NCBI GenBank assembly: GCA_027296185.1
Contig: JAPUJL010000417.1
Coordinates: 1-5,565, forward strand
Origin: SAR324 cluster bacterium
GTDB taxonomy: Bacteria > SAR324 > JACQKK01
DNA length: 5,565 bases
Direction: 5' to 3'
Part shown: one piece after another, positions 1 through 4,503 of the stretch
How positions within the stretch are numbered: the first letter of the stretch is position 1
Layout of the letters: each line of letters starts with the position of its first letter
Translations under genes and position numbers: made by a program
Notes under the pieces: model-generated
What the model was told of the DNA's origin: nothing
The model's input: only the letters and a program-made list of their open reading frames with translations
Databases searched by the model: none

Positions 1-1
1 C

Positions 2-100
2 CAAACCCTGCTCCGCCTCACTTCGGCCCTGGCTCGCCAAATCGTCGATGGCGCACGGAACCGAATTCAGACCTTGCGTCCGCCCCTACCGGCGCAATGA
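2..100 (+). CDS. possible 3' end of an unidentified upstream gene (partial)
   Basis: An open frame enters from the left edge and stops at TGA 98-100, leaving 32 residues that begin QTLLRLTSALARQIVDGARN and end in TLRPPLPAQ. The composition is that of an amphipathic, Arg/Gln/Leu-rich C-terminal helix with a Pro-rich tail. About two thirds of its third codon positions are G or C. I do not recognise the family, and no domain can be named from this much sequence. Support comes from layout: a promoter-like element begins only 16 nt after the stop, as expected where one transcription unit ends and another starts. Other frames are also open here, as is common in GC-rich DNA, so this may be a chance ORF. 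Confidence 0.33.
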   Translation, partial: QTLLRLTSALARQIVDGARNRIQTLRPPLPAQ

Positions 101-116
101 AGCTCCGGCCTCCGAA

Positions 117-145
117 TTGACACCCAGCGGGATTCGTCCTACAAC
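117..145 (+). promoter_or_regulatory. sigma70-like promoter for the DUF177-rpmF-plsX-fab cluster
   Basis: A consensus -35 hexamer TTGACA (117-122) is followed after exactly 17 bp by TACAAC (140-145), which matches 4 of 6 bases of TATAAT but lacks the conserved final T. Transcription would start near 152, giving a leader of about 100 nt before the ATG at 252. The element lies between the last in-frame stop of the possible upstream gene and DUF177, where the operon promoter is expected. It also falls inside the long upstream extension of the DUF177 frame, which favours the later start codon. Not proven; perfect -35 boxes can occur by chance. Confidence 0.45.
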
Positions 146-154
146 GGAAAATTA

Positions 155-227
155 CGGTTCGGCGTTGGCCGGCGGAGGGAACAGCCGGCTTCGACTTGCG
201 CGAACCGGCCCGTCGAATGGCGGTTCG
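155..227 (+). promoter_or_regulatory. leader with competing inverted repeats
   Basis: CGGTTCGGC occurs twice, at 155-163 and 221-229, and the complementary CGAACCG lies between them at 201-207. The central segment can therefore pair over 7 bp with either flank, but not with both. The first pairing (155-161 with 201-207) would enclose a second possible stem, GCCGGC at 168-173 with GCCGGC at 184-189 (10-nt loop). The alternative (201-207 with 221-227) has a 13-nt loop and ends 24 nt before the DUF177 ATG. Mutually exclusive stems in a leader resemble an attenuator or translational switch, but no known riboswitch or ribosomal-protein leader was recognised. Short GC-rich repeats also arise by chance. 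Confidence 0.3.
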
Positions 228-251
228 GCTGTGGTCCCGGCGGATTCGGGC

Positions 252-800
252 ATGAAGCTGCACCTCTCCAAAATCGCCGAGGGTCCCTCGCGGCACCATC
301 TGTGTCTGCGGGTGGCGGCGTTGCCCCGCCTCGCGGAGGTAGCGGTGGCGGATGGCCCGGAAACTGGCGAGGTCTCGGCCGATCTGGATGTGCGAATGCT
401 CGCCGGGGCGGTGGAGGTACGCGGCGCCTTGCGGGTCGCGATGCGGGTGCCCTGCACGATGTGCCTGGAACCGGCGGAGGTGCGGCTCGAGGAACCGGTA
501 GCCGTGGTACAGGCGCCGGTATCGATGCTGAACGATCTGCCCGACGATCTTCAGTTGTCGCAAAGCGACCTGAACATCGACTACTTCGAGGGCAACGAGA
601 TCGATCTGGTGGCGCTGACCGAGGAGCAGGTGCTGCTCATGCTCCCCGAGGTGGTCTATTGCCGCGAGGACTGCCAGGGCATTTGCGGCGGTTGCAAGCG
701 AAATCTCAACGAGTCGGAGTGCGTCTGCGTGCCCGACAATTCGGATCATCCCTTCGCCGCAATGAAATCCCTGCTCGACGATCCTCCGGGCCGAAGCTAG
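252..800 (+). CDS. yceD: DUF177 / YceD family protein (23S rRNA accumulation protein)
   Basis: A 182-residue protein of the DUF177 family; E. coli YceD is about 173 residues. Bacterial and plastid members are linked to 23S rRNA accumulation and 50S assembly, and the gene is characteristically next to rpmF, as here (80-nt gap). The sequence shows the mid-protein CxxC (C68, C71) in PCTMCLEP, the acidic GNEIDLVALTEEQVLLMLP segment (residues 114-132) and a C-terminal cysteine cluster (C137, C141, C145, C148, C157, C159) around CQGICGGCKRNLNESECVC. It ends in the family-like HPFAAMKSLL. The cysteines suggest a zinc-binding form, unlike the E. coli protein. The frame stays open upstream to an ATG at 48, but the family-like N-terminus MKLHLSKI begins at 252 and the promoter-like element lies upstream of it. 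The Shine-Dalgarno here is poor. The function is known from family studies, not from this sequence. Confidence 0.9.
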   Translation: MKLHLSKIAEGPSRHHLCLRVAALPRLAEVAVADGPETGEVSADLDVRMLAGAVEVRGALRVAMRVPCTMCLEPAEVRLEEPVAVVQAPVSMLNDLPDDLQLSQSDLNIDYFEGNEIDLVALTEEQVLLMLPEVVYCREDCQGICGGCKRNLNESECVCVPDNSDHPFAAMKSLLDDPPGRS

Positions 801-843
801 GGTATTGATCCCGGAGCGGCACGGAGCGCGGAACGGGAATCGC

Positions 844-855
844 CCGGCGCGCCGG
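844..855. repeat. 12-bp perfect palindrome between DUF177 and rpmF
   Basis: CCGGCGCGCCGG is a perfect 12-bp palindrome in the 80-nt gap, 25 nt before the rpmF start. As RNA it could form only a 4-bp GC stem with a CGCG loop. As DNA it could be a protein site. In DNA of this GC content it may be accidental, and no regulator is known for it. Confidence 0.25.
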
Positions 856-880
856 TACAGGACAACAGGATAGCGAAATT

Positions 881-1063
881 ATGGCAGTCCCCAAGCGAAA
901 AACCTCCAAGCGCACGCGCAATCACCGGCGCAGCCACGATGCCCTGCGGGTGCCGAATCTGATTCACTGCAGCAACTGCCAAGAGCTCGTGCGGCCCCAT
1001 CGGCTTTGCCATAAGTGCGGCCACTTCAAGGGGCAGCAAGTGATCGAGGTCGAAAACTACTAG
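881..1063 (+). CDS. rpmF: 50S ribosomal protein L32 (bL32), zinc-ribbon form
   Basis: Sixty residues, the full length for bL32. The N-terminus MAVPKRKTSKRTRNHRRSHD is the basic, rRNA-binding tail typical of the family. It is followed by a four-cysteine zinc ribbon: C30-x2-C33 (HCSNC) and C43-x2-C46 (LCHKCG), ending in FKGQQVIEVENY. This is the Cys-containing (C+) version; E. coli and relatives have lost these cysteines, so the organism is probably not an enteric-type gammaproteobacterium. The start is fixed by the conserved MAVPKR. A modest AGGA (867-870) sits 10 nt upstream. The gene lies between DUF177 and plsX, the usual arrangement that ties L32 production to the lipid genes. Read-through into plsX is likely, since no T-tailed terminator is seen in the 87-nt gap that follows. 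Confidence 0.97.
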   Translation: MAVPKRKTSKRTRNHRRSHDALRVPNLIHCSNCQELVRPHRLCHKCGHFKGQQVIEVENY

Positions 1064-1124
1064 CCCACTTGGCGGGAGTCCGGGCGGCTCGGCGCGGGGG
1101 ACGCATCCCGGCCGCTCCATGGAC

Positions 1125-1138
1125 GCCGGCCATCCGGC
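1125..1138 (+). promoter_or_regulatory. small hairpin upstream of the plsX start
   Basis: GCCGG (1125-1129), loop CCAT and CCGGC (1134-1138) form a 5-bp GC stem. Its 3' arm runs into GCAGG (1137-1141), the best available Shine-Dalgarno for plsX, 9 nt before the ATG. Pairing could modestly limit plsX translation. This rests on sequence symmetry only and may be chance. Confidence 0.22.
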
Positions 1139-1150
1139 AGGCGCAGGCGA

Positions 1151-2167
1151 ATGACGGTCATTGCCTTGGATGCCATGGGGGGCGATTTCGCGCCCCGCGC
1201 CCCGGTCGAGGCGGCTGTGATGGCCAGCCGCGAGGCGGGTTGCAGCGTGATCCTCGTCGGCGACCGCGAGCGGATCGAACCCGAGCTGCGCAAGCGGGCC
1301 CACGATTCGGCCCGCGTTCGGCTCCACCATGCCCCCCAGCAGATCTCGATGGACGAGGCCCCCACCAGCCTGTTGCGTGGCAAGACCGGGGCCTCCGTGC
1401 GGGTGGCGGTGGAACTGGTGCGCGGCGGCGAGGCCCAGGCGGCGCTCAGCGCCGGACATACGGGCGCCATGATGGTGGCGGGCAAGCACGTGCTGCGCAC
1501 CCTCGAAGGCATCGAGCGGCCGGCGATCGGGACGCTGCTGCCGTGGAAGCGGGGCGTCACGCTGTTTCTGGACAGCGGGGCCAACGTGGATTGCAAGCCC
1601 CACTACCTGGTGCAGTTCGCGGCGATGGGCGACGTCTACGCCCGAACGGTGCTCGGAATCGAGGAACCGCGGGTGGCGCTGCTCAACAACGGCTCGGAGC
1701 CGGGCAAGGGCAATGAATTGACCCGCGAGGCGTACGGGCTGCTGACCGGCGCCCCGCTGCGGTTCGTGGGCAATTTGGAAGCACGGGATTTGTTCCGTGG
1801 CAAGGCCGACGTAATCGTGGCCGACGGCTTCGTCGGCAACCTCGTGCTCAAGACCGCCGAGGCAGCCAACGATCAGGTGCGGGCGCTGACCCGGGTCGCG
1901 ATGGCCATCTCCCCCTTCGCCCGGCTGGGGTATTGGCTCATGCAGCGGGTATACCGGGGCATCGAGCGGCGTAAGGATTACCGGGAGGCCGGGGGCTCCC
2001 TGCTGCTGGGAGTCAACGGCGTGGCCATGGTCTGTCACGGCAGCTCCAACGCCCGCGCATTGCGCAACGCCATCTTCGCCGCCGGCCGGTGCGTGGAAAA
2101 AGGGCTCGTCCCGCGGATGGTCGAGGAGTTCCGGCGGCGGCAACGTTCCAGACCGGCCCTGGGCTGA
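1151..2167 (+). CDS. plsX: phosphate acyltransferase PlsX (acyl-ACP:phosphate transacylase)
   Basis: 338 residues, a normal PlsX length. PlsX converts long-chain acyl-ACP plus inorganic phosphate to acyl-phosphate, the donor for PlsY in lysophosphatidate synthesis; it is a peripheral membrane enzyme. Family motifs run in order: DAMGGD at residues 7-12, SAGHTGAMM (100-108), LDSGANVDCKP (140-150), LLNNGSEPGKGNE (178-189), RFVGNLE (204-210), DVIVADGFVGNLVLKT (220-235), GGSLLLGVNG (281-290) and CHGSSNARA (295-303). The basic C-terminus (EEFRRRQRSR) could help membrane contact. ATG 1151 starts immediately before the conserved VIALDAMGGD, so the start is secure, although its Shine-Dalgarno (GCAGG) is weak and borders a small hairpin. 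Only 33 nt separate it from fabD, in the same reading frame, so the two are almost certainly cotranscribed. The fabH normally found at this point is missing. Confidence 0.97.
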   Translation: MTVIALDAMGGDFAPRAPVEAAVMASREAGCSVILVGDRERIEPELRKRAHDSARVRLHHAPQQISMDEAPTSLLRGKTGASVRVAVELVRGGEAQAALSAGHTGAMMVAGKHVLRTLEGIERPAIGTLLPWKRGVTLFLDSGANVDCKPHYLVQFAAMGDVYARTVLGIEEPRVALLNNGSEPGKGNELTREAYGLLTGAPLRFVGNLEARDLFRGKADVIVADGFVGNLVLKTAEAANDQVRALTRVAMAISPFARLGYWLMQRVYRGIERRKDYREAGGSLLLGVNGVAMVCHGSSNARALRNAIFAAGRCVEKGLVPRMVEEFRRRQRSRPALG

Positions 2168-2200
2168 ACCTCCCCTTTAAACTCGACCGGATCGTTCAAC

Positions 2201-3118
2201 GTGGGATACGGATTTATCTTCCCCGGCCAGGGTTCTCAGCAGCCCGGCATGGGCCGCGATTTCCTTGAGCGCCATGCCCTGGCGCGGGAGCTGTTCGACG
2301 AGGCCAATACCACCCTCGGCTTCGACCTCGAACGACTGTGCCGGGAAGGGCCGGAAGAGCAGCTTGCGCTGACCTATCATGCCCAGCCGGCGATTCTGAC
2401 CGTCTCGACCATCGCCCACCGGCTGCTCGCCGAGCGGGTGGAGTTGCGGCCTCTCGCCGTGGCCGGCCACAGCCTGGGCGAATACTCCGCGCTGGTCGCC
2501 ACCGGGGCGCTCCCTTTCGCCGAGGCGGTGCGGACGGTGCACCGGCGCGGCAAGTTCATGCAGGAGGCCACGCCCGTGGGCCAGGGAGCCATGGCGGCCA
2601 TCCTGGGCATGGACCGCGAGGCCGTGGCAGCGCTTTGCCGGGCGGAGGCCGGCGGCGAAGTGGTCGTGCCGGCCAATTTCAATGCGCCGGGCCAGATCGT
2701 GATCTCGGGCCACGCCGACGCGGTGCAGCGGGTGCTGGGCAAGGCCAAGGGCAAGCTGCTGGCCGTGAGCGCCCCCTTTCATTCGCCGTTGATGGCGCCC
2801 GCCGCCGAGGCCATGAAGCCCGTGCTCGAGGGGTTGCCGTTCGCCGATGCCGCGGCGCCCGTGGTGGCCAACGCCACCAACCGCCTGCTGCGCCGGGCCG
2901 ATGAGTTTCCCCCGTCGCTCCTGGAGCAGATCACGACGCCGGTGCGGTGGGACACGGGAATCGCCGCCATGGCCGGGGCGGGGGTGACCCAGGTCATCGA
3001 GCTGGGGCACGGCCGGGTGCTCTCCGGCCTCATGAAGCGCATTGACAAATCGGTGGCCGCCGCTAACGTACAGGATGACGAATCCCTGGGCCGCGTGGCC
3101 GAGGCGCTCTCCGGCTGA
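2201..3118 (+). CDS. fabD: malonyl-CoA:ACP transacylase FabD
   Basis: 305 residues; E. coli FabD is about 309. It moves malonyl from CoA to the ACP phosphopantetheine, supplying the elongation units used by the FabF encoded downstream. Visible motifs are FPGQGSQQPGMG (7-18; Gln10 contributes to the oxyanion hole), the nucleophile elbow GHSLGEYSAL (Ser91), Arg116 in RRGKFMQE (binds the malonyl carboxylate), ANFNAPGQIVISG (158-170) and the catalytic His194 in SAPFHSPLM. Near the C-terminus ELGHGRVLSGLMKRI (267-281) has His270 where E. coli has Pro (VGPGKVL), a conservative-looking surface change. GTG is the start: the same frame is closed by the plsX TGA only 11 codons upstream and no ATG intervenes. 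CCGGA (2187-2191) may serve as a weak ribosome-binding site. Unlike the tight plsX junction, 183 nt separate it from fabG. Confidence 0.97.
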   Translation: MGYGFIFPGQGSQQPGMGRDFLERHALARELFDEANTTLGFDLERLCREGPEEQLALTYHAQPAILTVSTIAHRLLAERVELRPLAVAGHSLGEYSALVATGALPFAEAVRTVHRRGKFMQEATPVGQGAMAAILGMDREAVAALCRAEAGGEVVVPANFNAPGQIVISGHADAVQRVLGKAKGKLLAVSAPFHSPLMAPAAEAMKPVLEGLPFADAAAPVVANATNRLLRRADEFPPSLLEQITTPVRWDTGIAAMAGAGVTQVIELGHGRVLSGLMKRIDKSVAAANVQDDESLGRVAEALSG

Positions 3119-3162
3119 CCGAACCCTCCGGAGCCCACGCCCACAGCTCGGCGCTTCGGGCA

Positions 3163-3201
3163 GCGGAGGGGCCGGGAGCAGCGCGCGGAGGGGCCGGGAG
3201 C
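3163..3201 (+). repeat. tandem 17-bp direct repeat in the fabD-fabG gap
   Basis: GCGGAGGGGCCGGGAGC is present twice without mismatch, at 3163-3179 and 3185-3201 (22-bp period, five intervening bases). A looser GGGGCC match follows at 3205-3210. This is either a recent slippage duplication or a double binding site in the fabG leader. No known operator matches it. Confidence 0.7.
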
Positions 3202-3227
3202 GGCGGGGCCGCTGGGGGAGAACCCCC
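3190..3227 (+). promoter_or_regulatory. G-quadruplex-type motif and G5/C5 hairpin upstream of fabG
   Basis: Four G-runs, 3190-3193 (4), 3196-3198 (3), 3205-3208 (4) and 3214-3218 (5), are separated by loops of 2, 6 and 5 nt, which meets the usual G3+N1-7 quadruplex pattern on the coding strand and so in the mRNA. The last run can instead pair with CCCCC at 3223-3227 across an AGAA loop, and CGGGG 3204-3208 can pair with CCCCG 3236-3240, so the quadruplex and hairpins would compete. No T-tract follows, so a classical Rho-independent terminator is unlikely. Actual folding is untested. Confidence 0.4.
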
Positions 3228-3287
3228 TGGAAAATCCCCGATCGAAGCAGCCGCTGGGCGGGGTGGCGCGAGTCCGGCCCGCACCCG

Positions 3288-3293
3288 TAAGGA
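3288..3293 (+). promoter_or_regulatory. Shine-Dalgarno deciding the fabG GTG start
   Basis: TAAGGA, a full match to the 3' end of 16S rRNA, lies 8 nt before GTG 3302. The other in-frame candidate, GTG 3263, would add 13 residues not expected in FabG and has no comparable site, so 3302 is chosen. Confidence 0.8.
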
Positions 3294-3301
3294 AGCAGAT
3301 C

Positions 3302-4039
3302 GTGAATCTCGAAAATCGAGTGGCCCTGGTGACCGGCGCCGGCCGGGGCATCGGCAAGGCCATTGCCCTGGAATTGGCCGAGTGCGGGGCGGATATCGTC
3401 TTCACCAACCGCACCCCCGCCCTGGCGGAAGCCACCCGCGCCGAAGTGGAAAGCAAGGGCCGCCGCTGCCTCAGCTTCCAGGCCGACGTGGGCGACCGGG
3501 AGCAGGTGGAACGGATGGTCGCCGAGGCCCTGGAGGCCTTTTCCAAGATCGATATTCTGGTGAACAACGCCGCCATCACCCGGGATACGCTGCTCATGCG
3601 GATGAAGCCCGAGGACTGGAGCGAGGTGATGCGGGTCAACGTGGACGGAATGTTCTACACCACCCGCGCCGTGGTGAAGCCGATGATCAAGCAGCGTTAC
3701 GGCCGGGTGATCAACATCGCCTCCGTCGTGGGCTTTACCGGCAACGCGGGTCAGGTGAACTACAGCACCGCCAAGTCGGCGGTGCAGGGCTTCACCAAAT
3801 CCATCGCCAGGGAGCTGGGCTCGCGCAACGTGACCTGCAACGCCGTGGCGCCCGGATTCATCGAAACGGACATGACCCGCAAATTAACCGAGGCGCAACA
3901 ACAGGCAATTGTGGATCAAATTCCCCTCGGCCGAATCGGCTCGGCCGAAGAGATCGCCAAGGTCGTGCGCTTTCTGGCCAGCGACGACGCGGCCTACATC
4001 AACGGCGAAACTTTACACGTGAACGGTGGGATGTACTGA
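3302..4039 (+). CDS. fabG: 3-oxoacyl-ACP reductase FabG
   Basis: 245 residues, one longer than E. coli FabG; a short-chain dehydrogenase/reductase that uses NADPH to reduce 3-ketoacyl-ACP to (R)-3-hydroxyacyl-ACP, the first reduction of each elongation cycle. The Rossmann cofactor motif TGAGRGIG is at 11-18, DV at 62-63, and the catalytic tetrad is N113 (RVNVDG), S141 (NIASVVG), Y154 and K158 (NYSTAK). APGFIETDM (183-191) and the C-terminal HVNGGMY match the FabG signature. The usual NNAG reads NNAA (88-91), a mild change at a normally conserved glycine. The start is GTG with TAAGGA 8 nt upstream. Codon use becomes noticeably more AT-rich from about 3880, including a TTA leucine codon and several CAA/ATT codons, compared with the GC-ending 5' part. 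That may ease structure or hold promoter signals ahead of acpP. Confidence 0.97.
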   Translation: MNLENRVALVTGAGRGIGKAIALELAECGADIVFTNRTPALAEATRAEVESKGRRCLSFQADVGDREQVERMVAEALEAFSKIDILVNNAAITRDTLLMRMKPEDWSEVMRVNVDGMFYTTRAVVKPMIKQRYGRVINIASVVGFTGNAGQVNYSTAKSAVQGFTKSIARELGSRNVTCNAVAPGFIETDMTRKLTEAQQQAIVDQIPLGRIGSAEEIAKVVRFLASDDAAYINGETLHVNGGMY

Positions 4040-4052
4040 CCGGCATTGGCTA

Positions 4053-4082
4053 TTGACTTTGAAAGAGTCTTTTGAGTAATTG
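4053..4082 (+). promoter_or_regulatory. AT-rich hairpin and possible weak acpP promoter
   Basis: GACTTT (4055-4060), loop GAA and AGAGTC (4064-4069) make a 6-bp stem with one G-T pair, followed directly by TTTT (4070-4073). It looks like a weak attenuator or an operator. The 5' arm overlaps a -35-like TTGACT (4053-4058, five of six bases); the -10 candidates about 16-18 bp downstream (around 4075-4082) are poor. ACP is usually made in excess of the other Fab proteins and often has its own promoter, so either reading would fit. Neither is proven. Confidence 0.3.
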
Positions 4083-4160
4083 GCAGCGGAGCCCAGGCAG
4101 GGCATCTCCCGCACGGCTTTGTTGCCGGTATCGCGTTACTTAGAGGTGATGGAAACTCGT

Positions 4161-4166
4161 GAGGAG
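4161..4166 (+). promoter_or_regulatory. strong Shine-Dalgarno for acpP
   Basis: GAGGAG lies 7 nt before ATG 4174, the best ribosome-binding site among the ATG-started genes here. It selects the first Met over the second in-frame ATG (4183), which would be 16 nt away, and fits high ACP expression. Confidence 0.8.
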
Positions 4167-4173
4167 AACTTGA

Positions 4174-4404
4174 ATGGAAATCATGTCGAAGGTGAAGAAG
4201 ATCATCGCTGAGCAACTCGGCGTGGACGAATCCGAGATCCGTTCCGAATCTCATTTCGTCGACGATCTCGGGGCAGACTCGCTGGACACCGTCGAGCTCG
4301 TGATGGCTTTCGAGGAGGAGTTCGGCATCGAAATTCCCGATGAAGAAGCGGAGAAAATCGCCACCGTGCAGTCGGCGATCGACTATATCGAAGAGAACAA
4401 ATAA
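4174..4404 (+). CDS. acpP: acyl carrier protein
   Basis: 76 residues, very acidic, the standard size for bacterial fatty-acid ACP. After 4'-phosphopantetheinylation by AcpS it carries acyl chains as thioesters between FabD, FabF, FabG and PlsX. The attachment site is Ser36 in the invariant [15 protein letters not shown] (30-44). Helix II/III features [16 protein letters not shown] (47-62) follow, and the C-terminal helix [12 protein letters not shown] ends at a TAA stop. This pattern indicates a primary-metabolism ACP rather than a polyketide or specialised carrier. The gap to fabG is 134 nt and the gap to fabF 99 nt, each with an inverted repeat, so transcript processing or a separate promoter may set its level apart from the neighbours. 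Base composition is lower in GC than the flanking genes, as is common for highly expressed acpP. Confidence 0.98.
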   Translation: MEIMSKVKKIIAEQLGVDESEIRSESHFVDDLGADSLDTVELVMAFEEEFGIEIPDEEAEKIATVQSAIDYIEENK

Positions 4405-4444
4405 ATCCCGATCCCCGGCCTCGCTGCGGGTCCGGCATTTCACA

Positions 4445-4464
4445 CGCGTTGCAGCCCTAACGCG
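4445..4464 (+). promoter_or_regulatory. inverted repeat between acpP and fabF
   Basis: CGCGTT (4445-4450) and AACGCG (4459-4464) form a perfect 6-bp stem with an 8-nt loop, 41 nt after the acpP stop. No T-tract follows directly; only a TTTT at 4488-4491. A complete terminator is unlikely, but the stem could protect the acpP 3' end after cleavage or partly reduce fabF transcription. It could also be a palindromic protein site. Confidence 0.35.
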
Positions 4465-4503
4465 CTCCTGCTCCCCTCCAAACCCTGTTTTCGACGGAAA
4501 TCT

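Noticed and set aside
48..251. 68-residue N-terminal extension of DUF177 from ATG 48
   Set aside because: DUF177 proteins start near MKLHLSKI; the extension is low-complexity, has no family match I recognise, and contains the promoter-like element.
1..251. Divergent maf gene start on the minus strand, as seen upstream of yceD in some proteobacteria
   Set aside because: Reading the minus strand I found no Maf-like N-terminus in any frame.
797..2143. 448-codon open frame on the minus strand opposite rpmF and plsX
   Set aside because: It runs antisense to two unmistakable genes, its translation is rich in His, Arg, Pro and Gly with no recognisable domain, and it reflects high GC at the codon positions of plsX.
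3214..3227. Rho-independent terminator after fabD
   Set aside because: The G5/C5 stem is short and is followed by TGGAAAA rather than a T-tract.
3263..3301. GTG 3263 as the fabG start
   Set aside because: It would add 13 residues ahead of the usual FabG N-terminus, while GTG 3302 has a perfect TAAGGA at 8 nt.
4012..4039. TTTACA as a -35 box for an acpP promoter within the fabG 3' end
   Set aside because: No acceptable -10 hexamer lies at 16-18 bp; the best, TACTGA, matches poorly.
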